A DNA stretch of 64,000 nt from Streptomyces spororaveus (GTDB lineage: Bacteria; Actinomycetota; Actinomycetes; Streptomycetales; Streptomycetaceae), in contig NZ_BNED01000005.1 of NCBI RefSeq assembly GCF_016755875.1, positions 5,098,001-5,162,000 of the forward strand. Reading direction: 5' to 3'. The number at the start of each line of letters is the position of its first letter. Within the stretch, counting starts at the first letter, position 1. Positions 24,380 to 33,237 of this stretch are shown one piece after another. The notes beneath the pieces are model-generated. The model ran no database searches, was not told the origin of the DNA, and worked only from the letters and a program-made list of their open reading frames with translations. The translations under genes were made by a program, and so were the position numbers.

Positions 24380-27300
24380 TCACTGCCTCGGCGGCAGCTT
24401 CGGACGGCGCCGGTCCGGCACGTCCGTGTAGCCGGGCGGCACCGCGGCCGGGTCCTGTTCCAGCAGTTCCAGCGCCAGGTGCACGGCGTCGTCGAGCTGG
24501 GCGTGCCGCCCCTCCGCCCAGTCGAGCGGGGTGCGCTGGATCTCCAGGTCCGGTTCCACGCCGTGGTTCTCCACCGACCAGCCGTACTCCGGGAACCAGG
24601 CGGCGTTCATCGGCACCGTGATCACCGTGCCGTCCCCGAGGGTGTGGCGGCCGGTCATGCCGACCACCCCGCCCCAGGTGCGCAGGCCCACCACCGGTCC
24701 CAGGCCCAGCAGTTTGAAGGCCGCGGTGATCATGTCCCCGTCCGAGGAGGTCGCCTCGTCGGCGAGCGCCACGATCGGACCGCGGGGCGCGTTGGAGGCG
24801 TAGGACACCGGCTGGGCGTTGCGCGTCAGGTCCCAGCCGAGGATGGAGCGGGTCAGCTTCTCCACCACCAGCTCGCTGATGTGCCCGCCCGCGTTGCCGC
24901 GTACGTCCACGATCAGCGCGGGCCGGGACATCTCCATCCGCAGGTCGCGGTTGAACTGGGCCCAGCCCGAGCCGCCCATGTCGGGGATGTGGAGGTAGCC
25001 GCACCGGCCGCCGCTGATCTCCCGGACCGCCTCGCGCCGCTTGGACACCCAGTCCTGGTAGCGCAGCGGCCGTTCGTCGATCAGCGGCACGATGGCGACC
25101 CGGCGGGCCCGGCCCTCGCCCGCCGCGGGCTGGAAGGTCAGCTCCACCGTGGTCCCGCCCGCCGCCGCCAGCAGCGGATAGGGCCCGGTGACCGGGTCCA
25201 CCGGACGGCCGTCCACGTGGGTGAGCACCGCGCCCTCCCGGATGCCGGTGCCGGCCAGCGGGGAACGGGCCTTGGAGTCCGAGGACTCGCCGGGCAGGAT
25301 CCGGCTCACCACCCATTCCCCGTCCCGGGGGAAGAGGTTGGCGCCGAGCAGGCCGATCGCCCGCTGGTAGTGCGGGGGGCCTTCGTTGCGGCGCGCGGGG
25401 GAGACGTAGGCGTGCGAGGTCCCGAGCTCGCCGAGGACCTCGCGCATCAGATCGGCGAACTCGTCGGGCGAGGCGACCCGTTCGACCAGGGAGCGGTACT
25501 GCTCCAGCACCCCGTCCCAGTCGATGCCGCACATCTTCGGCTCCCAGAAGTACGCGCGGATGATCCGCCCGGCCTCCTCGTAGGCCTGGCGCCACTCGGC
25601 GGCCGGGTCCACCTCGTGCAGGATGCGCCGCAGGTCCAGGTAGACGGTCGAGTCGCTGTCGCCCGATTCGGTCGCCGGGACCGCGCGCAGGTCGCCGTCG
25701 TCGTTGATCACGAGCCGGGTGCCGTCGCCGCTGACCGCGAACCAGTCCAGGCCCGAGGCCAGTTCGGTCTTGCGGGCCTTGGTGAGGTCGAAGTGCTCCA
25801 GCGTGGGCTTGCCGCTGATGTCGGCCGGGTTGGCGAAGGTCTCGCCGAGCGCGCCCGAGATCGGCCAGCGCAGCCACACCAGCCCGCCGCCGCTCACCGG
25901 GTACAGCGCCGAGTACTTGGAGGCGGTCACCGGGAACGGGGTGACGCGGCTCTCCAGTCCTTCCACCTCCACGGTCACGGCGCCGTCGCCGTCGCCCGAG
26001 TCGGCCTCCGCCACGTCGAGTCCGCCGGCCGCGGGCCGGCCCTCGGCGGAGAGCGCGAAGGGGGAGGGGGTCGCCGAGTTCAGCGGCACCAGGTAGGGGC
26101 GGCAGCCCAGGGGGAAGGACAGGTCGCCGGTGTGCACGTCGTAGACCGGGTCGAAGCCGCGCCAGGACAGGAAGGCCAGGTAGCGCCCGTCCCGCGTGAA
26201 GACCGGGTTCTCGTCCTCGAAACGGCCGTTGGTGACGTCCACGACGACGCGGGCGCCGGGGCCGGAGATCCGGGCCATCTTGATCTGCCGCAGCGAACGC
26301 CCGATGCCCGGATGCGACCAGGTCAGCCAGGCTCCGTCGGGGGAGAAGGCGAGGTCGGTGACGGGGCCGTTGATGGACCGGATCAGCTCGGTGACCTCGC
26401 CGTTGGACTCCTCGGTGGCGTCGAGCAGCAGCAGCCGGCCGTCGTTGGAGGCGATGGCGAGCCGCTCGCCGTCCGGGTCCGAGAGCAGCTCGGTGACCCG
26501 CCCCAGCTCGCCCGAGGCGAGCCGGCGCGGATCCCGTTCGCCGGAGGCGCGGGGCAGGTAGGCGATCTCGATCGCGTCCTCGCCCTCGGCGTCGGTGACG
26601 TAGGCGACCTGTCCGCCGCTGCCGAGCATCTCCGGCAGCCGTACCCGCACGCCCGGGGTGTCGGCGATGGTGCGGGCCGGGCCGTCGCGGTGGGTCAGCC
26701 AGTAGAGGCTGCCGCGCACCACGACCGCGCTGGCGCGCCCGGTGGCGTCCACGGAGAGCGAGTCGACGTGGCTGGCGGCCGGCACCTGGTACGTACGCCG
26801 TCCCGCGCGCGGGCCGGCGAGGCGGACGTCGAGCTTGCGCGGGGCGGCGTCCCGGTCCAGGGACTCGACGAGCCAGAGGTCGCCCGCGCACTGGTAGACG
26901 ACGCGGGAGCCGTCGCTGGAGGCGTGCCGGGCGTAGAACTCCTCGTGGTCGGTGTGGCGGCGCAGATCGCCGCCGTCGGGGAGGCAGGAGTACAGGTTGC
27001 CGATGCCCTCGTGGTCGGAGAGGAAGGCGATCCTGCCGTCCACGAACATCGGGGAGTCGAGGTGGCCCTCGACGTCCTCCAGCAGCCGCTGTCCGTGCAG
27101 CCACAGCCGGCCGGTGGCGCCGCCGCGGTAGCGCTTCCAGGCAGCGGGCTCGTGCGGGGGCTTGCCGGTGAGCAGCAGGGAGTGCCGCTCACCCTCGTCG
27201 GTGCACTGCACCTGGATGTCGGAGACGGGTCCCCAGGGCAGGCGGCCGCCGGGGCTGCCGTCGGTCGGGAGGGTGTAGGCCCAGGCGAAGTAGGAGAAGG

Positions 27301-27661
27301 GCTGGCTGTGCGAGGACACGGCCAGGATGTCGCTGCGGCCGTCCTCGTCGGGCGGGGTCCAGCCGCAGACGCGGGTGTCGAGGGCGCCCCAGTAACTGAG
27401 CTGGCGGGCGGGCCCGCCGTCGACGGGGGCGAGGTGGATCTCGGGGTCGAGGCTGCGCCAGCTGGTGAAGGCGATGTGCTTGCCGTCGGGGGAGAAACGC
27501 GGGTGGCCGACGCGGGTCCGGTCGACGGTGATGCGCCAGGCCCGTCCGGGTGTCTGGCCGTCGGGGACCAGCGGGGCGACCCAGAGGTCGTCCTCGGTGG
27601 CGAAGCAGAGGAGGTCGTCGTGCAGGTGCGGGAACCGGAGGTACGCGACGTCGTGACTCAC
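24380..27661 (-). CDS. Tricorn-type protease (S41 family)
   Basis: A 1093-aa cytosolic peptidase that would trim peptides left by the proteasome or ATP-dependent proteases. Layout follows archaeal tricorn: an N-terminal beta-propeller region (repeats such as GHPRFSPDGKHIAFTSW near residue 52), a second propeller to about 660, an S41 core with GTSHAYVSPARR near 745 (catalytic His), a PDZ domain around 765-850 and IVDVRGNAGGHISEL then LADEATSSDGDM near 965 (nucleophile Ser). No signal peptide is present. The GTG start diverges from the TetR gene; the two share a 152-bp intergenic region with repeated operator-like sites. Streptomyces tricorn homologues are known. Confidence 0.93.
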   Translation of the reverse strand: MSHDVAYLRFPHLHDDLLCFATEDDLWVAPLVPDGQTPGRAWRITVDRTRVGHPRFSPDGKHIAFTSWRSLDPEIHLAPVDGGPARQLSYWGALDTRVCGWTPPDEDGRSDILAVSSHSQPFSYFAWAYTLPTDGSPGGRLPWGPVSDIQVQCTDEGERHSLLLTGKPPHEPAAWKRYRGGATGRLWLHGQRLLEDVEGHLDSPMFVDGRIAFLSDHEGIGNLYSCLPDGGDLRRHTDHEEFYARHASSDGSRVVYQCAGDLWLVESLDRDAAPRKLDVRLAGPRAGRRTYQVPAASHVDSLSVDATGRASAVVVRGSLYWLTHRDGPARTIADTPGVRVRLPEMLGSGGQVAYVTDAEGEDAIEIAYLPRASGERDPRRLASGELGRVTELLSDPDGERLAIASNDGRLLLLDATEESNGEVTELIRSINGPVTDLAFSPDGAWLTWSHPGIGRSLRQIKMARISGPGARVVVDVTNGRFEDENPVFTRDGRYLAFLSWRGFDPVYDVHTGDLSFPLGCRPYLVPLNSATPSPFALSAEGRPAAGGLDVAEADSGDGDGAVTVEVEGLESRVTPFPVTASKYSALYPVSGGGLVWLRWPISGALGETFANPADISGKPTLEHFDLTKARKTELASGLDWFAVSGDGTRLVINDDGDLRAVPATESGDSDSTVYLDLRRILHEVDPAAEWRQAYEEAGRIIRAYFWEPKMCGIDWDGVLEQYRSLVERVASPDEFADLMREVLGELGTSHAYVSPARRNEGPPHYQRAIGLLGANLFPRDGEWVVSRILPGESSDSKARSPLAGTGIREGAVLTHVDGRPVDPVTGPYPLLAAAGGTTVELTFQPAAGEGRARRVAIVPLIDERPLRYQDWVSKRREAVREISGGRCGYLHIPDMGGSGWAQFNRDLRMEMSRPALIVDVRGNAGGHISELVVEKLTRSILGWDLTRNAQPVSYASNAPRGPIVALADEATSSDGDMITAAFKLLGLGPVVGLRTWGGVVGMTGRHTLGDGTVITVPMNAAWFPEYGWSVENHGVEPDLEIQRTPLDWAEGRHAQLDDAVHLALELLEQDPAAVPPGYTDVPDRRRPKLPPRQ

Positions 27662-27727
27662 CCCCCAATGCTTTCCGCGCAGGGGGCCCCTGGCAACTCG
27701 TACAGGTGATCCATGCCACTCCTCCGA

Positions 27728-27793
27728 GCGAAACGGAACGGTTTCGTTTCGCTTGGGGTGGGGGTATCGTCTTAAGCGTACGGAACAGTTTCG
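27728..27793. promoter_or_regulatory. Putative TetR operator region
   Basis: GCGAAACG (27728-27735) and CGTTTCGC (27745-27752) form an inverted repeat. The 14-mer ACGGAACGGTTTCG at 27733-27746 recurs with one change at 27780-27793 (ACGGAACAGTTTCG). Both lie between the divergent tricorn and TetR starts, the second 20 bp before the TetR ATG, where an autorepressor would bind. Confidence 0.55.
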
Positions 27794-27813
27794 CTGCGAC
27801 GGGAGGCACGGAC

Positions 27814-28404
27814 ATGACCGAGGCGATGACGGCTCGGCGTAGCCGGATCACCCCCGAGCGGCAGGCCGAACTGCACGAGGCGGTCCTCGACCTCCTGCGT
27901 GACGTCGGCTACGAGGCGCTGACCATGGACGCGGTCGCCGCCCGTACGAAGTCCAGCAAGGCCACCCTCTACCGCCAGTGGGGGAGCAAGCCGGAGCTGG
28001 TCGCCAAGGCCCTGCGATGCACCCAGCCCGTCTCGCTGCGGGAAATCGACACGGGCAGTCTGCGCGGGGACTTCGCCCTCATGGTGGAGCACTCCGACGA
28101 CGCGCAGATGGCCAAGGACACCGCGCTGATGCGGGGTCTGGCCCACGCCGTCCACGAGAGCCCGGAGCTCCACAAGGCCCTGCGCGACCTGCTGGTCGAC
28201 CCGGAGATCAACGGTCTCCAGGCGATGCTGCGGCGTGCGGTGGACCGGGGCGAGATCCGCCCGGACTGTCCGGCGCTCGACTTCGTACCACACATGCTCA
28301 TCGGGGCGTTCATCGCCCTCCCGCTGATCGAGGACCGTCCGGTGGACCGGGCCTTCCTCGGTGACTTCATCGACGCCGTGGTCTTCCCCGCCCTCGGCGT
28401 CTGA
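27814..28404 (+). CDS. TetR family transcriptional regulator
   Basis: A 196-aa repressor. Residues 15-60 hold the helix-turn-helix (EALTMDAVAARTKSSKATLY then RQWGSKPELV), followed by a mostly helical ligand domain with no recognisable ligand. GGGAGG precedes the ATG at 27814. The MMPL transporter gene begins 129 bp downstream on the same strand, so this is probably its local regulator, as TetR-MMPL pairs are common in Streptomyces. Duplicate operator-like sites lie upstream. Confidence 0.9.
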   Translation: MTEAMTARRSRITPERQAELHEAVLDLLRDVGYEALTMDAVAARTKSSKATLYRQWGSKPELVAKALRCTQPVSLREIDTGSLRGDFALMVEHSDDAQMAKDTALMRGLAHAVHESPELHKALRDLLVDPEINGLQAMLRRAVDRGEIRPDCPALDFVPHMLIGAFIALPLIEDRPVDRAFLGDFIDAVVFPALGV

Positions 28405-28533
28405 TCCCCGATCTCCCCGTCCCCGCACGGCTTCTTCGCTGCTCCTGACACGCCGCTCTCGTCGTCGGGCCGGCTCCTCATGCCCAGATCCGATCCGGAT
28501 CCATCCCACGACCTGAACGGGAGAACCACCGAC

Positions 28534-30735
28534 GTGGCTACCTTCCTCTACCGACTCGGCAGAGGCGCCTTCCGGCGCCGCGGTCTCGTCGCCCTCCTCT
28601 GGGTGGCACTGCTGTTCGCCGCCGGCTTCGGCGCCGCCTCGGCGGCCGCGCCCACCTCCGGCTCGTTCTCGATACCCGGTTCGGAGGCCCAGAAGGCCTT
28701 CGACCTGCTGGACGAGCGCTTCCCGGGCATGGCGGCCGACGGCGCCACCGCCCGCATCGTCATCAAGGCCCCCGAGGGCGCCAAGGTCACCGACCCCGGC
28801 CCCAAGGCCGAGGTGCAGAAGATCGTCGCCGGCCTGAAGAGCGGACCGGGCGCGGCCGAGGTCTCCTCCGTCGCCGACCCGTACGAGGCGCAGGCCGTGA
28901 GCCAGGACGGCTCCACCGCCTACATCAGCGCCAAGTACAAAGTCAGCGGCATGGAGCTCAAGGACGACACCCGCGAGGCGCTCAAGGACTCCGGTGAGGG
29001 CGCCAAGGCCGCGGGCCTGAACGTCCAGATCGGCGGCGACGCGCTGATGGCGGCCCCCGAGACGGGCTCCGGCGAGATCATCGGCATCGCGGTCGCCGCG
29101 ATCGTCCTGGTCATCACCTTCGGCTCGCTGATCGCCGCCGGTCTGCCGCTGCTGACCGCGATCATCGGCGTGGGCATCGGCGTCTCCTCCATCACCGCGC
29201 TCGCCAACGTGCTGGACCTCGGCAACACCACCGCCACCCTCGCGACGATGATCGGCCTCGCGGTCGGCATCGACTACGCCCTCTTCATCGTCTCCCGCTA
29301 CCGCGTGGAGCTCGCCGAGGGCCGTGAGCGGGACGAGGCCGCCGGCCGCGCGGTCGGTACCGCCGGCTCCGCCGTCGTCTTCGCCGGTCTGACCGTGGTC
29401 ATCGCCCTGGTGGGCCTGGCCGTCGTCAACCTCCCCATGCTGACCAAGATGGGCTTCGCGGCCGCGGGCACCGTGGTCATCGCCGTGCTGGTCGCGCTGA
29501 CCCTGGTCCCGGCCATCCTCGCCTTCGCGGGCAAGAGAGTGCTGCCCGCGGGCGAGAAGAGCCGGCTGTTCGGCAAGGGCAAGCCGGCGGGCGCGGAGAA
29601 GAAGGCCAACGGCGGCACCCGCTGGGCCCGTTTCGTCCTGCGCCGCCCCGTCATGGTGCTGCTGGCCGGTGTGATCGGCCTCGGCGTCATCGCCGTCCCG
29701 GCGAGCAAGCTGGAGATGGGCCTGCCGGACGACGGCGCCCAGCCGGTCTCCACCACCCAGCGCCAGGCGTACGACCTGCTGTCCGACGGCTTCGGCCCGG
29801 GCTTCAACGGCCCGCTGATGGTGGTCGTCGACGGCGACAAGGCACTCGCCGACACCACGGTCGACCGCATCAAGGGTCTGGACGGCGTGGTCGCGGTCAC
29901 CCCGCCGACCCTCAACGAGGCCGGCGACGCCGCGGTGATCACCGTCATCCCGAAGGACCGCCCGTCCTCCGTCCACACCGAGGACCTGGTCCACGAGATC
30001 CGTGACGGCAGCGGGGACGACGTCCTCGTCACCGGCGCCACCGCGATGAACATCGACTTCTCGCAGAAGATGAACGACGCGCTGCTGCCCTACCTGGCGC
30101 TCGTCGTCGGCCTGGCCTTCCTGCTGCTGATGCTCGTCTTCCGCTCGGTCCTGGTCCCGCTCAAGGCGGCCCTCGGCTTCCTGCTCTCGGTCGTCGCCGC
30201 ACTGGGCGCCGTCGTCGCGGTCTTCCAGTGGGGCTGGCTCGGCTCGGTCTTCGGAGTGGAGCAGACCGGTCCGATCATGTCGATGATGCCGATCTTCATG
30301 GTGGGTGTCGTCTTCGGTCTGGCCATGGACTACGAGGTCTTCCTCGTCACCCGCATGCGCGAGGCGTACGTCCACGGCGAGCGCCCGGGCCAGGCCGTGG
30401 TGACCGGTTTCCAGTACAGCGCGCGGGTCGTCGTGGCCGCCGCCGTCATCATGATCGCGGTGTTCTCGGGCTTCATCGGGGCCAGCGAGCAGATGGTCAA
30501 GATGATCGGCTTCGGTCTGGCCGTCGCCGTCTTCTTCGACGCCTTCGTGGTCCGCATGGCCATCGTCCCGGCGGTGCTCGCCCTGCTCGGGCACAAGGCC
30601 TGGTGGCTGCCGAAGTGGCTGGACCGGCTGCTGCCGAACGTGGACGTGGAGGGCGAGAGCCTGCGCAAGCACCTGGAGCGGTCCGCGGACTCCCCGGAGG
30701 GCCCGGACAAGGACCGCGAGCTGGTCAACGCCTGA
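28534..30735 (+). CDS. MMPL family RND transporter
   Basis: A 733-aa inner-membrane transporter. The protein shows the two-fold RND layout: helix 1 (about 17-37), a large extracytoplasmic domain, helices 2-6 (about 180-355) with GLAVGIDYALFIVSRYR carrying the proton-relay Asp-Tyr motif, then the second repeat with helix 7 (about 385-405) and GLAMDYEVFLVTRMR near 608. It may export a lipid or antibiotic using the proton gradient. The GTG at 28534 follows GGGAG and gives VATFLYRLGRGAFRRR, the usual start; an upstream ATG at 28480 would add a disordered leader. Confidence 0.9.
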   Translation: MATFLYRLGRGAFRRRGLVALLWVALLFAAGFGAASAAAPTSGSFSIPGSEAQKAFDLLDERFPGMAADGATARIVIKAPEGAKVTDPGPKAEVQKIVAGLKSGPGAAEVSSVADPYEAQAVSQDGSTAYISAKYKVSGMELKDDTREALKDSGEGAKAAGLNVQIGGDALMAAPETGSGEIIGIAVAAIVLVITFGSLIAAGLPLLTAIIGVGIGVSSITALANVLDLGNTTATLATMIGLAVGIDYALFIVSRYRVELAEGRERDEAAGRAVGTAGSAVVFAGLTVVIALVGLAVVNLPMLTKMGFAAAGTVVIAVLVALTLVPAILAFAGKRVLPAGEKSRLFGKGKPAGAEKKANGGTRWARFVLRRPVMVLLAGVIGLGVIAVPASKLEMGLPDDGAQPVSTTQRQAYDLLSDGFGPGFNGPLMVVVDGDKALADTTVDRIKGLDGVVAVTPPTLNEAGDAAVITVIPKDRPSSVHTEDLVHEIRDGSGDDVLVTGATAMNIDFSQKMNDALLPYLALVVGLAFLLLMLVFRSVLVPLKAALGFLLSVVAALGAVVAVFQWGWLGSVFGVEQTGPIMSMMPIFMVGVVFGLAMDYEVFLVTRMREAYVHGERPGQAVVTGFQYSARVVVAAAVIMIAVFSGFIGASEQMVKMIGFGLAVAVFFDAFVVRMAIVPAVLALLGHKAWWLPKWLDRLLPNVDVEGESLRKHLERSADSPEGPDKDRELVNA

Positions 30736-30736
30736 C

Positions 30737-30761
30737 CCCGCGGGTCCGCCGGACCCGCGGG
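30737..30761. terminator. Terminator hairpin after the MMPL gene (first)
   Basis: CCCGCGGGTCC and GGACCCGCGGG form a perfect 11-bp stem with a 3-base loop directly after the stop codon. Confidence 0.65.
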
Positions 30762-30766
30762 ACGAC

Positions 30767-30809
30767 CCCGGCCCCGTACCGCCCGATCGCCGGGCGGTAC
30801 GGGGCCGGG
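30767..30809. terminator. Terminator hairpin after the MMPL gene (second)
   Basis: A perfect 19-bp inverted repeat (arms 30767-30785 and 30791-30809, core GTACCGCCCG) with a 5-base loop between the converging MMPL and SsgA-like genes. With the preceding hairpin it should stop transcription from both sides. Confidence 0.8.
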
Positions 30810-30813
30810 TCCG

Positions 30814-31239
30814 TTAGGCCTGACGGGTGGCGGCCGAGACGGCGGAGACGGCCGAGACGGCGGGGGCGTAGGTGCGGCGCAGGAACCGGCGCAGCGCGGC
30901 GATGTCGAACTGGACGACCGCGACGCCCTCGGGAGAGTGGAACTCGACGACCGCCTGGACGCGGCCGCAGGGCCAGATGCGTACGTCCCCGGTCCCGGTC
31001 GGAGCCTGGAGGCCGGCCTCCAGGAGGGCCCGGGGGAAGACCCATTCGTTGTCGGTGCCCTCGGGGGACAGCCCTGCCGGGAAGACGATCCGTACGGCCA
31101 GCGGCTCGGAGGCGGCGAAGCGCAGGGCGACGGGGATCGTCCGGTAGAGGGGATCGTCCGTGATCACGCGGGCGCGTACCCGCTCCTCGACGACGCTCGC
31201 GGTGGCGGTCACTGGTGGATTCTCGGCGGTGGCTGACAT
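30814..31239 (-). CDS. ssgE: SsgA-like sporulation/cell-division protein, probable SsgE
   Basis: A 141-aa SALP, a family confined to sporulating actinomycetes that steers septum and wall-enzyme localisation. Family blocks seen: PVALRFAASEPLAVRIVF, EWVFPRALLEAGL, GTGDVRIWPCGR and VVEFHSPEGVAVVQFD (near residue 105). The ATG at 31239 follows GAGGAG. Genome context, near a penicillin-binding protein and the rpfB-rsmA-ispE cluster, fits the ssgE locus of S. coelicolor as I recall it (SCO3158); SsgE affects late spore maturation and release. The paralogue assignment rests on context; a tree of SALPs would settle it. The C-terminal AVSAVSAVSAATRQA is low-complexity. Confidence 0.8.
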   Translation of the reverse strand: MSATAENPPVTATASVVEERVRARVITDDPLYRTIPVALRFAASEPLAVRIVFPAGLSPEGTDNEWVFPRALLEAGLQAPTGTGDVRIWPCGRVQAVVEFHSPEGVAVVQFDIAALRRFLRRTYAPAVSAVSAVSAATRQA

Positions 31240-31340
31240 CGACAAGACTCCTCGAAATCGGAACATTTGCGTCCGTTTGTCCCGTCCAGCCTCGCACATT
31301 CCCACGAAATCGCGCGGCTCTATTTGTGATGCGGCCGCTC

Positions 31341-31357
31341 TTGCCAACGGTTTGCAA
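31341..31357 (+). promoter_or_regulatory. Putative Nur (nickel regulator) box over the ECF transporter promoter
   Basis: TTGCCAACGGTTTGCAA fits the reported Streptomyces Nur consensus tTGCaa-N5-ttGCAA, with one weakly conserved position changed. The left half also provides a -35-like TTGCCA, with TATGGT 19 bp on at 31366-31371, 39 bp before the transporter ATG. Binding here would block the promoter when nickel is plentiful. Confidence 0.65.
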
Positions 31358-31409
31358 CTGGGCACTATGGTTGAACAGCTAAAGACTGAGTAAGAAGCGG
31401 AGCCACTCC

Positions 31410-32474
31410 ATGCATGTGCCCGACGGATTCATCAACGCGCCCGTGTCGGTGGCCGCCGGAGTGGTCGCCGCCACCGCGGTGGCCGTCAGCCTCCGCGGCG
31501 CCCGCCGCGAGCTCGACGAGCGCACCGCGCCGCTCGCCGGTCTCGTCGCCGCCTTCATCTTCGCCGTCCAGATGCTGAACTTCCCCGTCGCGGCCGGCAC
31601 CAGCGGCCATCTGCTGGGCGGGGCGCTCGCCGCGATACTCGTCGGCCCCTACACGGGCGTGCTGTGCGTGTCCGTCGTCCTGCTCATGCAGGGCATCCTC
31701 TTCGCCGACGGCGGCCTGACCGCCCTCGGCGTGAACATCACCGTCATGGGCGTCGTCACCGTCGTCGTCTCCTACGCGATCTTCCGCGGGCTGCTCGGGA
31801 TCCTGCCGCCCACCCGGCGCTCCGTGACCGTGGCCGCCTTCACCGGAGCCCTGCTCTCGGTGCCCGCCGCGGCCGCCGCCTTCACCCTCGTCTACGCCAT
31901 CGGCGGCACCACCGACGTACCCGTCGCCAAGGTGATCACCGCCATGGTCGGCGTGCACGTGCTCATCGGCATAGGCGAGGCCGCCATCACCGCGGCCACC
32001 GTGGGTGCCGTGATCGCCGTACGTCCCGACCTGGTGCACGGGGCCCGCGGGCTGACCTCGGCCCTCAAGCTGCGCGTCGACGGCGCGCTCGTCGACGCGC
32101 CGGTCCCGGCCGCGGCCCCCGCCCGCGCGGCCTCCGGCGCCGGATCCACGAAGAAGGTCTGGGTGACCGGCCTGGTCACCGCCCTCGTACTCGCCGGGTT
32201 CGTCTCCTTCTACGCCTCCGCGAACCCCGACGGCCTGGAGAAGGTCGCCGCGGACAAGGGCATCGACGAGAAGGTCGAGGAGCACGCCGCCGCGAACTCC
32301 CCCCTCGCCGACTACAGCGTCAAGGACGTCGGCGACGCCCGCCTGTCCGGCGGCCTCGCCGGGGTCATCGGCGTCGGCGTGACCGTCGTCGCCGGCACCG
32401 GGATCTTCTGGGCCGTGCGCCGCCGCCGGACCGAGGACCTGACCGCCGCCTCCACCTCCGTCTCGGCGGGCTGA
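31410..32474 (+). CDS. Ni/Co ECF transporter substrate-binding component, CbiM/NikM fused to a CbiN/NikN-like domain
   Basis: A 354-aa membrane protein starting MHVPDGFINAPVSV; the extreme N-terminal Met-His-Val pattern chelates the metal in this family. Six helices follow with HLLGGALAAILVGPY and GVHVLIGIGEAAIT, the CbiM core. From residue 245 comes a second part with NPDGLEKVA (the PDGLE signature) between two helices, normally a separate CbiN/NikN subunit. It is the S component of an energy-coupling-factor importer with the next two genes. A nickel preference is suggested by the Nur box upstream; cobalt cannot be excluded. Confidence 0.9.
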   Translation: MHVPDGFINAPVSVAAGVVAATAVAVSLRGARRELDERTAPLAGLVAAFIFAVQMLNFPVAAGTSGHLLGGALAAILVGPYTGVLCVSVVLLMQGILFADGGLTALGVNITVMGVVTVVVSYAIFRGLLGILPPTRRSVTVAAFTGALLSVPAAAAAFTLVYAIGGTTDVPVAKVITAMVGVHVLIGIGEAAITAATVGAVIAVRPDLVHGARGLTSALKLRVDGALVDAPVPAAAPARAASGAGSTKKVWVTGLVTALVLAGFVSFYASANPDGLEKVAADKGIDEKVEEHAAANSPLADYSVKDVGDARLSGGLAGVIGVGVTVVAGTGIFWAVRRRRTEDLTAASTSVSAG

Positions 32475-32475
32475 C

Positions 32476-33237
32476 GTGGGGGCAGGCCACGCCCACAAGC
32501 TCTACCGCCACGGCCACTCGCCGGTCCACGACCTGCCCGCGCACTGCAAGCTCGCCGCGACCCTGGCCTTCGTCGTGGTCGTCGTGTCCACACCGCGCGA
32601 GGCGGTGTGGGCCTTCGGCCTGTACGCCGTCCTCGTCGCGCTGGTGGCCGCCGTCGCGCGGATCCCGGCCGGCTTCCTGCTCCGGCGCCTGCTGATCGAG
32701 GTGCCCTTCGTCGCCTTTGCCGTGCTCATGCCCTTCGTGGCCGAGGGCGAGCGGGTGCAGGTGCTCGGCATGTCCCTCAGCGTCTCGGGCCTCTGGGGCG
32801 CCTGGAACGTCCTCGCCAAGGGGACCCTCGGCGTCGCCGCGTCCGTCCTGCTCGCCTCGACGACCGAGCTGCGCGCCCTGCTGCTGGGTCTGCAACGGCT
32901 GAAGCTGCCGCCGCTGCTCGTCCAGATCGCCTCCTTCATGATCCGCTACGGCGATGTGATCAGCGACGAGCTGCGCCGGATGTCCATCGCCCGCCGCTCC
33001 CGCGGCTTCGAGGCGAGCGGCATCCGGCACTGGGGGGTGCTGGCCAAGACCGCCGGCGCGCTGTTCATCCGCTCCTACGAGCGGGGCGAGCGGGTCTACC
33101 TGGCGATGGTCAGCCGCGGCTACGCCGGCTCGATGCCGGTCATCGACGAGGTCGCGGCGACCCGGGCCCAGTGGGCGTACTCGGCCGTGCTCCCGGTGAC
33201 GGCGCTCGCCGTCTGTCTGATGGGATGGACCCTGTGA
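32476..33237 (+). CDS. ECF transporter T component CbiQ/NikQ
   Basis: A 253-aa integral membrane protein with about five helices. The cytoplasmic coupling helices carry the Ala-Arg-Gly-type motifs (SIARRSRGFEASGIRHW, and YLAMVSRGYAGSMP) that transmit ATPase movement to the S component. It begins with a GTG one base after the cbiM stop and overlaps the ATPase start by four bases, so the three genes are translationally coupled. Confidence 0.9.
   Translation: MGAGHAHKLYRHGHSPVHDLPAHCKLAATLAFVVVVVSTPREAVWAFGLYAVLVALVAAVARIPAGFLLRRLLIEVPFVAFAVLMPFVAEGERVQVLGMSLSVSGLWGAWNVLAKGTLGVAASVLLASTTELRALLLGLQRLKLPPLLVQIASFMIRYGDVISDELRRMSIARRSRGFEASGIRHWGVLAKTAGALFIRSYERGERVYLAMVSRGYAGSMPVIDEVAATRAQWAYSAVLPVTALAVCLMGWTL

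Noticed and set aside
30814..31365. Longer start for the SsgA-like protein at 31365
   Set aside because: GAGGAG lies before the ATG at 31239 and SALPs start close to the first strand; the extra 42 residues are unlike the family and would run into the transporter promoter.
31240..31409. Cobalamin riboswitch upstream of the ECF transporter
   Set aside because: The gap is too short and lacks the B12-box core; a Nur-type box is present instead.
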